From assembly GCA_030144725.1 (NCBI GenBank), contig JASKMD010000021.1, forward strand, positions 2,730,277 through 2,794,276: 64,000 nt of DNA. Reading direction: 5' to 3'. Made by a program: the position numbers and the translations under genes. This document shows, in pieces, positions 1-9,346 of this stretch. The notes below the pieces were generated by a model. The model saw only the letters and a list, made by a program, of their open reading frames with translations. It was not told where the DNA came from and searched no databases. The stretch's first letter is position 1. Each line of letters begins with the position of its first letter. Source of the stretch: Haematococcus lacustris. Taxonomy: Eukaryota > Chlorophyta > Chlorophyceae > Chlamydomonadales > Haematococcaceae.

Positions 1-1519
1 CAAGGTACACGAGTGCACAGTCATTGATCACCTCAGCAAATGCTTCATTCATTACACGTTGGAACGTGGCAGGAGCATTTGTCAGGCCAAAACACAGTAC
101 CTTGAATTGGTAGTGCCCCATGGGAGTCCTGAACGCGGTTTTAGGGACGTCCTCAGCCGGGATGCGGATCTGGTGGTAACCAGCCTGCAGATCGAGGGAG
201 GAGAACACAGTTTTTCCTGCTAGCTGATCAAACAGATCATCAATGCGTGGCAAAGGATACTGGTCCCTAATTGTAATCTTATTTAGCTGGCGGTAGTCAA
301 TACACATGCGCAGCTCACCTGATTTCTTCTGGACAAACAGCACAGGTGCAGCATAGGGTGATGAGCTAGGCTCTATCAGGCCCTTAGCTAGCAGGTCAGT
401 GATCTGTTTACGCAGTTCATCTTGCTCAGGTTTGGACATCCTATAGCTGGGCCTAGCTGGAGGCTTGCCATCAGGCTGCAAGGGGATGGAGTGCCCTACT
501 GCACGCTCTGGCGGGAGTCCTGTGATAGGTTGGAATACATCAGAGTATTCATCAAGCAAATCTTGCAGGTGCTGCCTCTGTTCATGGGACACAGCGTCTG
601 CTGGTAAGGCAAGGTCTTCTAGAGACACCATAGCTACCATGGCTGAGCCACCCTTACGCAGCCATCTGGCTGCTTGCTTTGCTGTCACAAGAGCCTTTGG
701 ATTGGCTTTGGACACAGCAGCAAGGACAGCAGCAGGTGGGCGGGGCAGTGAGTGGGTGGATCCAGGTGGCCTTGTGGCAGCACACTGGCCAGCAGCACTC
801 TGGTCACCTGTGTGTGGGTGCAAGGTTTTATTACCTTGGGGAGTGCGCAGGGTAAGAGTCTTGTCGACGTAGTCGACCAAGGCTCCCTGCACAGTCAACC
901 AGTCAGCACCCAGGAGCACGTCATAAGCATGAACCAGGTCAGGCATGACAGTCAACAGACACATGCAGCAGAAGCTGTTGATGCGCAGCTGCACTTTGAC
1001 ATAATGCTCACATATCACAGGCTGGTTGTTGGCAACATCAAACCTGAGTGACATGGGATAAGTAAATACTGGGATGTTATGCAGCTGAACAAAGCTAGCA
1101 CTGATCAGGGATGCATCAGCACCACTATCAGCTAACATGTGACAGGCATGAAAATCAATGGTGCCAGCAAACTGGAACCTCACCTTGTCGTCTTGACCAG
1201 AGACCCCCAAGATGACTTGAGACGGTGCACGGGGACAACACAGGGCAGTCTTACACGAGAGAATATGACCCACACAGGGGTCAGCAGCACTCAAACAGGA
1301 TCCACAGTTCTGAGCTGCTGTCACAGCAGTCTGCTCAGAGAACGCATGGCCATCAACAGTTGGATCAGGGAAAGGCTGGCTCATAGCATGCACAGCAACA
1401 CCATCAACAACCATCAGTTGGGGCTCAGTCCCAGTCTTTTCAGTAGCACAGGTGCATAAGACAGGTTCATCAGCATGTACCACAGCACAGGCGTGGCACA
1501 GGCCTGGCTGGGCAACACC
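1..1519 (-). CDS. pol: Ty3/gypsy pol: aspartic protease and reverse transcriptase (partial)
   Basis: This frame is continuous from just after the gag stop to the window edge without another stop. The protease is marked by [11 protein letters not shown] near 1080-1145, containing the D-S-G-A active site. About 250 residues later the RT domain begins ([19 protein letters not shown], then MCIDYRQLN), followed by [13 protein letters not shown] with the catalytic Asp of motif A, and [15 protein letters not shown]. The window ends at LVYL, immediately before the YxDD motif. Codons are in the same frame as gag, so pol is probably expressed as a gag-pol readthrough product. RNase H and integrase lie outside the window. 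Confidence 0.85.
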
Positions 1520-1522
1520 CTA
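1520..1522 (-). other. Single in-frame UAG between gag and pol
   Basis: On the minus strand the context is AAG UAG GGU. Codons on either side have the same phase: gag and pol codons all have lowest coordinates equal to 2 modulo 3. No other stop interrupts about 1.5 kb of pol, so suppression of this UAG would give a gag-pol fusion. It could also be a point mutation in an element that normally has one fused ORF. Confidence 0.75.
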
Positions 1523-3103
1523 CTTCCCATTGGCAGACGCAAGCCTGCCCTTCTTGGGCTCAGAGTCATGCTGCTCAGAAGGACGCTTTCCTGCAGCCTT
1601 TGCATCAGCAGGAGGACGAGGGTAGCCAGATAGCTTCCTGGCTTCCAGAGCTGGCATGTCCTTATAAGGACACAGAGGCTTTAGGTGACGAGGATCATAG
1701 CAATGATGACAATACTGGCCTGGCTTCATGCTGGACTGCTCAGCAGCCTCCTCAGCCTTCTGCTTCAGAATGACACGGTAGCCAGCAGCAGGACCAGCAG
1801 CCATGCCAGCCCTGAAGCCCCTGGAACGGGCTAGGACTTTGGCAGGTGGGTCGCTCTGGGTGCTCTTAGGAGGACGAGGGTTGTTTGCACGCTCCAGACC
1901 TTCAGCCAGCTGCTTAGCCTGCACAGCAGCCACATGGCGCTTTGTGCCGACTGCTTCAGCAAGGATCTCAGCAGCACGCTGAGCCTGCCTGGCAGAATCG
2001 ATAGCCTGAGCCAGAGTGAAGGCAGGAAAAGGAGCAGAATCCCTTAGGACTGCCTTTTTCAGCTCAGATGTCAGTCCCTTGATAAACAGGGAGACAAGCA
2101 AACTCTCATCCATGCACTGGACACCAGCAGTCAGCAGATTGTTCCTGAAAGCAGTGACATATTCATTGAGAAGGAGCTGGGACGACATGCGAATGCTGCC
2201 TTCAAGTAGCTGTTTCTGGGCATCAGTCTGATCGTCACGCAAGTCGTCTCCTGTATACTCAAGAAAGGACAGTCGCAGGTAAGGCCAGGTAGGTGCGGTG
2301 CGGGTTTGTGAGAAATGAGCAGCACGGATGGATGGCAACCAAGCATCACGCGCAGCCCCGGACAGGAATGCAGGAAAAACAGAGGCAATGTCCAGGTTGA
2401 AGCGCAGGCAATGTGCTTCTAAGTCGTCACAGAAGGCAGAGGCCCTGCGGCGAGACTTGGTGCAATTGTCTGTCCACTTATCAGGGCCAGGCACAGATTT
2501 AGCAGCTGGAGCCTGACTAGTGACCTGGGGAAAGAGGTGGTGCAGAGCGCCGCCTCTCCCACCGATCGAGTTAAAGGTACCAGGAATACACGCAGGGCGT
2601 GTACCTGACCTACTCGGGGACGGAGTGCGCATACTGAACAGCCTGTCCTGGATGGAGGGAGGGGACCCAGGAAATAGACCCACCTTTTCAGCCAGCGCAG
2701 CCAGTGTGCGATCTGTCAGCTTTTGGCGAGATTCCATCTTGGCCAGCTTGGTTTTGGCTTCCTTCAGCTGGTCCTGCGTGTCTAGCAGCGACTGGGCCAG
2801 CTGGTCTGCGGAGGACAGGTCAATCTCGCCCTCAGAGACGTCGTCAGCCTCTTCTTCCTCATCCTGCTCCTCCTCTTCGTCTTCTTCATCGCCTGGAGGG
2901 ACTGGGCCATCGCCCTGCCCATTCCGCGACGGAGTTGCAGCAGGACCACCGTCGGGGAACAAAGCCGCCCTCAGGGACCTGGCAAACTCGGGATCAGATA
3001 GGGCCTGGGCCAATAAGGCCTGGGAACCCGCAGGACCGCTGGATGTGCCAGCGCCTGGTGTTTCGCCATTTGGCGTAGTGTCAGTCATGGTGCGGCCAGT
3101 CAC
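1520..3103 (-). CDS. gag: Ty3/gypsy gag polyprotein
   Basis: A 527-residue capsid-nucleocapsid protein. The N-terminal part is low-complexity and acidic (a DEEDEEEEQDEEEEADD stretch near residues 72-88), followed by a helical segment LKEAKTKLAKMESR. The central part resembles a retrotransposon gag capsid domain (FPAFLSGAARDAWL, then LLVSLFIKGLTSELK). Near the C-terminus is one zinc knuckle, CHHCYDPRHLKPLC, fitting CX2CX4HX4C, the RNA-binding module of nucleocapsid. The start shown is the first ATG; a second in-frame ATG lies five codons later. The frame ends with UAG at 1520-1522 and pol continues in the same frame. Confidence 0.85.
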   Translation of the reverse strand: MTGRTMTDTTPNGETPGAGTSSGPAGSQALLAQALSDPEFARSLRAALFPDGGPAATPSRNGQGDGPVPPGDEEDEEEEQDEEEEADDVSEGEIDLSSADQLAQSLLDTQDQLKEAKTKLAKMESRQKLTDRTLAALAEKVGLFPGSPPSIQDRLFSMRTPSPSRSGTRPACIPGTFNSIGGRGGALHHLFPQVTSQAPAAKSVPGPDKWTDNCTKSRRRASAFCDDLEAHCLRFNLDIASVFPAFLSGAARDAWLPSIRAAHFSQTRTAPTWPYLRLSFLEYTGDDLRDDQTDAQKQLLEGSIRMSSQLLLNEYVTAFRNNLLTAGVQCMDESLLVSLFIKGLTSELKKAVLRDSAPFPAFTLAQAIDSARQAQRAAEILAEAVGTKRHVAAVQAKQLAEGLERANNPRPPKSTQSDPPAKVLARSRGFRAGMAAGPAAGYRVILKQKAEEAAEQSSMKPGQYCHHCYDPRHLKPLCPYKDMPALEARKLSGYPRPPADAKAAGKRPSEQHDSEPKKGRLASANGK

Positions 3104-3242
3104 TGAGGTATCGGAATACGGAAACCAATGTAGCGTTCAGGAAGAACGCGCCTTAAATCTTTTCAGTGTGTGAACGCCATGCAACGCTAACCGTAGTTAC
3201 AGGTGTCAGACTGCTGCAGCGCAACCAGGCTAAGACATAGAA

Positions 3243-3365
3243 CGGCCTCCGGGGATCGAACCCGAATGGTGGGCAGCAGTACAGCCCACCACTTAACCTG
3301 CCTGTATCACACTTCAGCAGTGACACTAGCGCCGATCCGCTTAGTGCAGAATCGGAACGCTACAT
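3243..3365 (-). repeat. tRNA-like (SINE-like) 123-bp repeat, copy 1
   Basis: This segment recurs at 28695-28817, apparently without differences. On the minus strand it contains an A-box-like AGGTTAAGTGG, a 7-bp stem GGTGGGC/GCCCACC, and a B-box-like GGTTCGATCCC inside a plausible T-stem. These are the internal RNA polymerase III promoter elements of tRNA genes. A complete cloverleaf with a 7-bp acceptor stem was not found, so a functional tRNA is not called. The downstream end abuts the first LINE copy exactly at 3365. Confidence 0.6.
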
Positions 3366-3663
3366 ATGGGAGTACTTTGTTTGTTTGTGTAGTCTTCTCT
3401 TTTCTTCTTTTCTTTAGTCTCACTCTCTCTCTTGTAATGCTCCTCCCCCCCCCAAAACAGGGGCTAGCGGGTGGGCTGGGGGAAGGTGGCGGGCTAGGAG
3501 AGCAGCAGGGCGGGCGGGAGCAAGGTGGGGAGCAGGAGCCGGAGGTGGTCATCCCAGCTGTCCGAGCGGGGGTGCCAGTGCGCCACCTGGGGGTCGGCAA
3601 CAGCACCGGCAGCAGCAGCACCAACAGCAGCAGTAGTAGCAGCAGCAGTAGCAACAGTAGCGG

Positions 3664-3720
3664 GTTGGGGCTGGGGTTGGGGCTGGGGCTGGGGCTGGGG
3701 CTGGGGCTGGGGCTGGGGCT
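3664..3720 (+). repeat. GGGGCT hexanucleotide array, LINE copy 1
   Basis: About nine to ten GGGGCT/GGGGTT units preceded by an AGC/AGT trinucleotide tract from about 3605. The array sits in the 5' region of the LINE and is much shorter than in copies 2-4. The G-rich strand could form G-quadruplexes. Confidence 0.9.
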
Positions 3721-4202
3721 TCTCCGATGGTTTTGGATCGCCCTCGCCTTACCCGACCCTTGCTCTCTAGCCTTTTCCCAACGCCCACCACCTTCCAGCC
3801 CAGCGCCCAGGGCGCTTTTGTGTCCCGAGCGCATGCGCCTTGCTCTGTCCCGCCCCGCGGCGTGCCTCTCCCCCACATCCCTCCTCCCCCCCAGCAGCTC
3901 TCTGCCCCCCTAAACCCCCCTTGGACCGCCCCTCACCCCCTTGTTTATCCTCCCGCTGTCCATCCCGTGCCTCTTGAGGGGTCTATTGCCACTAACTCCT
4001 TTGCCGGTATTCCCCCATCAGCCTCTCCGCGCTCCCTTGGGCACTTGGGGTTGCTGGGTAAGGCCCTCTCTAAGGGCGCGGTGCTGGCCTCCAAGGGCAA
4101 GCTCGCTGCCCGTATGCTGAGAGATGCCACAGCTAGGGGCCTAACCGCAGCCGGGCAGTGGGTGGTGGGGAACCTTCCGCCAGCTCTCCCTCCCTTGACC
4201 CC

Positions 4203-4487
4203 ATGGATGCCGAGGCAGCGGCCCCCACCGCCCCTTGCCGCACAGAGGTCACGGGGCCTGGCGCAGTTGCCCATCTCCCAGTCCAGGTGCTTGGTCCCTC
4301 CACCGAGCTTGGCACCCGGCTCGGCACGGTGCGGGTTGGGTCTGGTGAGCTGCAGGGTAGACAGCCTCCCCGCTGGCTTGACACCGCCGCGAGGGCACCT
4401 CCGCGCCCCTACCCGGATGACAGGAGGGCTAGGCGGGAGGAGCGGCAGCGGGTGGCTCGCTGGGGGCCTCTTGTGACAGCCCTGTAG
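4203..4487 (+). pseudogene. LINE ORF1, copy 1 (truncated)
   Basis: The reading frame begins at the same ATG as ORF1 of copies 2 and 3 (MDAEAAAPTAPCRTEVTG). After RREERQRVA it enters the deletion specific to this copy and terminates in a shifted frame. The protein is proline- and arginine-rich with no recognisable domain. Its position upstream of and overlapping the endonuclease-RT frame in other copies is the basis for calling it ORF1. Confidence 0.55.
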
Positions 4488-4790
4488 TTGAGTCAGCAGG
4501 GCCCCGGGAGGGGAGGTTGAGAGTGCCTAAGCGGCAGCAGCCCGAGCAGGCAGCTCAGCTTGGGGAGGAGGTCGAGCAGCTCGGTCCTCTGCCCCTGCGG
4601 CCCCCGCTGGCCATCTATTCACGCGAGCCTCGGGTCCTCCTGCGCCGCCCGGGGGCCAAGTTGGCGTGCATTGAGGCCACCCCGCCCCCCCTCCCGGCCC
4701 TCCTCCTTTGCCAGGTCCGCCTCCCCTTCCCAGCCCACCCACCCTCCTCCACACACGCGCAGCCCACGCGGGGGCAAGCCAGGACTAGCC

Positions 4791-6410
4791 ATGCAGCGCC
4801 CAGGTGTGGCCGCCAGGTTCTTGGCAGTCACCCTCGACGTGCAGGGCCTTGCCCAGCCGCACAAACTGCAGGCCCTGCTTGACTGGGCCGCTGACAGCCC
4901 GGCGCAAGTGGTGTTCCTCCAAGAGTGCCATAGGGCGGAGAGCGTGTGGCAGTGGGCAGAAGCCCACTTGGGAGCCAAGCCCGCCTGGCGGGGGCAGTGG
5001 TTTTACACCCCTGGCACCGGCAGCTCCCAAGGCTGTCTGGTTTTGGTCAAGCCCTCCACCATCCTCCAGGGGTGCACCCAGGTGCAGCTGCAGGCAGAGG
5101 GGGCCCAGGGGCGGGTGCTGCGGGTAGACGGGGAGCTCGCAGGCAGGCCGGTGTCCCTAGTGTGCGTGTACGCCCCGGCGTTGCAGGCAGAGCGGCCAGC
5201 GTTCTACGCAGAGTGCCTCCCCGCTTGCCTGCCGCCAGCCGCCGACCGCCGCCTCCTCCTCATGGGGGGCGACTTCAACTGCATCCTAGCCCCCGTGGAC
5301 AGAGTGGGCATCCCGCAGGGCTCGCAGCATGGGGAGGCCTGGGTGGGCAGCCGGGGCCAGGGGGCGGAGCAGCTGCGGCAGCTGGTCGGTGAGCGGGGGT
5401 TGGTGGACCCGTGGCGCCATCTGCACCCCTCCAAGAGAGACCTCACCCACTGCAGCGAGCATTGGCAGACGGGTGCGCGCCTCGACCGGTGGTACATCTC
5501 GGAGGAGTTGGTGCAGTGGCAGATGGACAACGCCATCCAGGGGGTGCTGCCAGTGCCCACCGACCACCGGCCCGTGTCAGTGGCAGTGTGCCCCCCCGAC
5601 CTGCCTCTCACCGTCCCCGCTCCCTGGCAGCTGCACCCCGCCCACCTTGACAACCCTGACCTGCTGGACTGCCTCAAGGACTTCCTCCAGGCAGAGGCAC
5701 ATCACCACGAGGCTGCGAGTCAGCTGGGGCTGCCTAGGGATGGGCACAGGGCCAGGTGGGCCCGCATCAAGCAGGGCATGGCCATGCGGGCCCAGCTCTT
5801 CCTGCGGGCCCAGCGCCGCGCGCTGCGTGACCTGCAGCAGCGCAGGGAGAAGGCGGCTGCAGTGGCCAGGGCTCATCTCGTGCGGCAGCTGGTGCGGGTG
5901 GAGCGAGAGGGGGAGGCTGAGGTGCAGGAGGCCCCGGGGCTAGATGGGCTGCCCATGGAGGTCTATGACCGGCTGTGGGTGGAGCTGGGGCGGCCGCTGC
6001 GGGCCATGTTGCGAGAGGCCCTGGCAGACACCGCTGACCCTGCCCCGCTGGCTGAGTTCCTGACCGGCATCATCGCCCTCGGCCACCTCACCGACAGCTT
6101 CCCCCTTGCGTCGGGGCTGCTGCAGGGCAGCGGGGCCTCCCCGCTCTATTGGTGCATCGTGCTCCAGCCGCTGGTCAGCTACCTCAGCTCGCCCCAGCTG
6201 GCAGGCCGCATCAGCCACCCCACCATCCCCTCCAGCCCTCTGGCCATGCACAGGGCCTCCCTGACCCCCGCGCTCCCCTCCAAGGAGTATGCGGACAACC
6301 TCACCATCGTGGTGCTCGATCGGGTCAGAGACGGGAACTGTCAATCGCTTTGTGGCAGCCTCGGACCTGCCTTAGGAACACAGCCCCAACAGCAGCCGCC
6401 TCTACCCTAG
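4791..6410 (+). pseudogene. LINE ORF2, copy 1: endonuclease plus RT-deleted remnant
   Basis: From ATG 4791 the frame encodes 539 residues. The N-terminal half is an apurinic-like endonuclease/exonuclease/phosphatase domain: VVFLQECHR carries the metal-binding Glu, LLMGGDFNCIL the Asp/Asn pair, ARLDRWYIS follows, and PTDHRPVSVAV carries the catalytic Asp-His. The RT core is missing. Relative to copy 4, two in-frame deletions fuse EVQ to EAPGLDG and GIIAL to GHLTDS, removing RT motif A. The C-terminal box reads YADN and the frame ends at 6410. Reverse transcription by this product is not expected. Confidence 0.8.
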
Positions 6411-6646
6411 CAAGGCCATCTGCGTGATGCCCCGGGGGAGCGAGGGGTGGGGCTTCCCGACCTGGGGGTCACCAGCACGGCCATGCTGGCGAAGATGCTG
6501 GCCCAGCTCTGGTCGCCCCGGGTTCGTCCCTGGCAGCCTTCGACCCACAGCCTGCTGGTAGACACCTCCACGGCCTCAGCACGTGGGTCATCACCGACCC
6601 CACCGCCCCCCCCTCGCGAGGCATCAGCCCGCGGCTGCAAGCTCAC

Positions 6647-7948
6647 GTGGCGGCCCTGGCTGAGCTCAAGCTGTTCCGGGCGGTGCCCCCCGCTAGCCAG
6701 TCCTTCTTCTCGGTGCTGGCGGAGCCGCTGTGGTACAACGCGCAAGTCCGCATGAACCCAGCAGCTAGGGAGGCAGCAGCTGAGCAGGGTTGGACCCACG
6801 TCCGCCACGTGAGGGAGGCCCTCCACAGCCCCCAGCTGGAGGGGGAGGCCCGTTGGGTTGCGGACCTGGTCAGGGCTTGCCTCCCCGAGCCCTGGCAGGG
6901 CATGGTGGACCGCCTGCAGCCTCCACAGCCGCAGTGGGAGTGCCTGAGGGTTGGGCCAGGGGTGGGGTTTGTGATGCGGCGCACCCCCCTGCTCCAGCCC
7001 TCCCACTGGGTGGGCCCCAACGGCCGCCTCTACCCCCTAGACCCCACAGGGCAGGGGCCCCTAGGGGCTTTCTGGGCGGAGGGAGGGGCGGCCTTGGAGC
7101 CAGCTGCGGTGGCCCGGCTCAACAAGCCCAGCTACAGGCTGACTCCGGAGGAGCGAGCCACCCACCTCCGCCCTCTACCCCCCCAGCGTCATGAGGCGCA
7201 GGAGCAGGCTCAAGGGCCGGAGCAAGGAGGAGCCAGGGCGGTTGGCAGGGGCGGGGGGCGGGCAAGGGGGCGGGGCAGGGGCAGGGGGCGAGGGCGTGGA
7301 GGAGGTGGAGGGCGTAGGGGAGCAGGGTGAGGGGCGGGAGGGCAGGCTGCCGACCCAGCTGAGGAGGAGCCTGGCACCTGGCCTAAGGAGGAGTGGCTCT
7401 TGGGCCCCTGGGCTCACCTGCAGCTGGACCCTCAGGTGTGGGGCATGGGCACCACCACCCTGCTGGACTTCTCTGTCAAGCATGCCAGGGTGCGCCTCCA
7501 CCAGCTCCAGCGCGTCAGTGCCGACCCCCTCTACCCACCAGGTGGGGGCCTGTGGCCAGCGCTGTGGGGTGTGCGCCCCCGGGCAGCGGGCGAACCGGAG
7601 GTGGCAGCGGTGGCTGATGGAGCCCTGAGGGAGCTGGAGCTCAAGTGGGAGGCCAGCGCGCAGCAGGTGGCAGGCCAGGGGGCAGCGGGGGAGCGGGAGC
7701 AGCAGGGCAGGGATGTGGAGGAGCGGCTCCCCTGGTTCAAGGGCAAGGACCCGGAGCTGGACGCTGCCCACTTCGACCAGCTGTGGCCCGAAGCGTTGGG
7801 GGCCTGCTTTGCCAAGCAGCCTAGGAGGGAGCGGAGTGGAGGGCAGGAGGGGGCAGAGGGGAGGGTTGGGGCAGGAGGAGTGGAGGAGGAGAGGGCAGCA
7901 GGGAGGCCTAGGCATGAGAGGGCAGGGCGAAGGGGGGGGGAGAGCTAG
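6647..7948 (+). pseudogene. LINE ORF2 C-terminal remnant, copy 1
   Basis: This frame encodes a segment with LAEPLWYNAQV and GWTHVRHV, resembling the domain downstream of RT in algal and plant L1-type elements. A Gly/Arg-rich tract GRGRGRGRGRGGGG follows. A single in-frame TGA at 7328-7330 splits it from a further open stretch (LLDFSVKHARVRL, then LPWFKGKDPELD) that runs to 7948. It lies in a different frame from the endonuclease ORF, so at least one frameshift separates them. The same TGA is present in all four copies. Confidence 0.6.
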
Positions 7949-8261
7949 TGGTTCGCCTCTCCTTGCAGTTGCCCGTCCCCTTCCCCCTCGAGCCAGCCTG
8001 AGCTGCAGGGTTGCTGGTGGGGGCTTAGGGCGTTCCGTGGGTGGGGTGGGCTAGGCTTCGGGGGGTTGTCTGGGTGTCAGGGGACCGGGGGGTTAGGTGG
8101 TCTTGGTTTGAGCGTTGGGGGTAGAGTTCTAGGTTTCAGTTTGAGGGGCGGGGCATGGGCTCGTGTGGGTAGTTTTGTGGGGAGGGTCTGGGGAGGTGTG
8201 TAGAGCTAGGGCGGAGGGCGTTGGTGTGAGGGAGTGTCTTGACGTTGTCCTAGGGAGGGGG

Positions 8262-8344
8262 TTGCTTGGGTTGTGTGGACCTTTGCTTGGGTTGTGTGGA
8301 CCTTTGCTTGGGTTGTGTGGACCTTTGCTTGGGGTGTGTGGACC
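8262..8344 (+). repeat. 21-bp tandem repeats at the 3' end of LINE copy 1
   Basis: Three repeats of TTTGCTTGGGTTGTGTGGACC plus a fourth variant unit (GGGGTGTG) lie just before the start of the next copy. They occupy the place of a LINE tail; there is no poly(A). Confidence 0.85.
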
Positions 8345-8676
8345 GCTGTGTTTGGGTGGGGTGCTTGGGGATCGTGTATGGGAGTACTTTGTTTGTTTGT
8401 GTAGTCTTCTCTTTTCTTCTTTTCTTTAGTCTCACTCTCTCTCTTGTAATGCTCCTCCCCCCCCAAAAACAGGGGCTAGCGGGTGGGCTGGGGGAAGGTG
8501 GCGGGCTAGGAGAGCAGCAGGGCGGGCGGGAGCAAGGTGGGGAGCAGGAACCGGAGGTGGTCATCCCAGCTGTCCGAGCGGGGGTGCCAGTGCGCCACCT
8601 GGGGGTCGGCAACAGCACCGGCAGCAGCAGCACCAACAGCAGCAGTAGCAGCAGCAGCAGCAGCAACAGTAGCGGG

Positions 8677-8864
8677 TTGGGGCTGGGGTTGGGGCTGGGG
8701 CTGAGGCTGGGGCTGGGGCTGGGGCTGGGGCTGGGGCTGGGGCTGGGGCTGGGGCTGGGGCTGGGGCTGGGGCTGGGGCTGGGGCTGGGGCTGGGGCTGG
8801 GGCTGGGGCTGGGGCTGGGGCTGGGGCTGGGGCTGGGGCTGGGGCTGGGGCTGGGGCTGGGGCT
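8677..8864 (+). repeat. GGGGCT hexanucleotide array, LINE copy 2
   Basis: About 31 GGGGCT units with a few GGGGTT and GAGGCT variants near the start. It is the longest of the four arrays. In-frame readings give long Gly-Leu dipeptides on the plus strand and Ser-Pro or Ala-Pro dipeptides on the minus strand; none is considered a gene product. Confidence 0.9.
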
Positions 8865-9346
8865 TCTCCGATGGTTTTGGATCGCCCTCGCCTTACCCGA
8901 CCCTTGCTCTCTAGCCTTTTCCCAACGCCCACCACCTTCCAGCCCAGCGCCCAGGGCGCTTTTGTGTCCCGAGCGCATGCGCCTTGCTCTGTCCCGCCCC
9001 GCGGCGTGCCTCTCCCCCACATCCCTCCTCCCCCCCAGCAGCTCTCTGCCCCCCTAAACCCCCCTTGGACCGCCCCTCACCCCCTTGTTTATCCTCCCGC
9101 TGTCCATCCCGTGCCTCTTGAGGGGTCTATTGCCACTAACTCCTTTGCCGGTATTCCCCCATCAGCCTCTCCGCGCTCCCTTGGGCACTTGGGGTTGCTG
9201 GGTAAGGCCCTCTCTAAGGGCGCGGTGCTGGCCTCCAAGGGCAAGCTCGCTGCCCGTATGCTGAGAGATGCCACAGCTAGGGGCCTAACCGCAGCCGGGC
9301 AGTGGGTGGTGGGGAACCTTCCGCCAGCTCTCCCTCCCTTGACCCC

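Larger units (their letters stand above)
1..3242 (-). mobile_element. Ty3/gypsy LTR retrotransposon, 5' half (gag, protease, start of RT)
   Basis: The reverse strand carries gag, an aspartic protease and the first half of a reverse transcriptase in the order and motifs of Ty3/gypsy elements. The copy is cut by the left window edge just before the YLDD box would appear, so integrase and the 3' LTR are not visible. The right boundary is taken as the start of the 123-bp tRNA-like repeat. No LTR could be delimited with confidence in the 139 bases between the gag start and that repeat. The coding frame shows no damage beyond one UAG, so the copy may be fairly young. Confidence 0.8.
3365..8376 (+). 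mobile_element. Non-LTR retrotransposon (LINE), tandem copy 1
   Basis: First of four head-to-tail copies of one LINE family. The unit starts at TATGGGAGTAC and ends in 21-bp tandem repeats before the next copy. Layout: pyrimidine-rich 5' leader, AGC tract, GGGGCT array, ORF1, ORF2 with an APE-type endonuclease and a deleted RT, a Gly/Arg-rich C-terminal region, and a G-rich 3' UTR. Compared with copies 2-4 it has a private deletion of about 230 bases near 4458, which shifts the ORF1 frame, and the shortest GGGGCT array. Confidence 0.85.

Noticed and set aside
3243..3365. The 123-bp repeat as a Ty3 LTR
   Set aside because: It starts with TG but does not end in CA, shows no target duplication at either site, and lies on different sides of the two Ty3 fragments.
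3243..3365. A functional tRNA gene
   Set aside because: A- and B-box-like motifs are present but no 7-bp acceptor stem or standard anticodon arm could be folded by eye.
8550..9020. Long Ser-Pro, Ala-Pro and Gly-Leu dipeptide frames on both strands
   Set aside because: They are translations of the GGGGCT array in different frames. Their length tracks the array, not a conserved protein.
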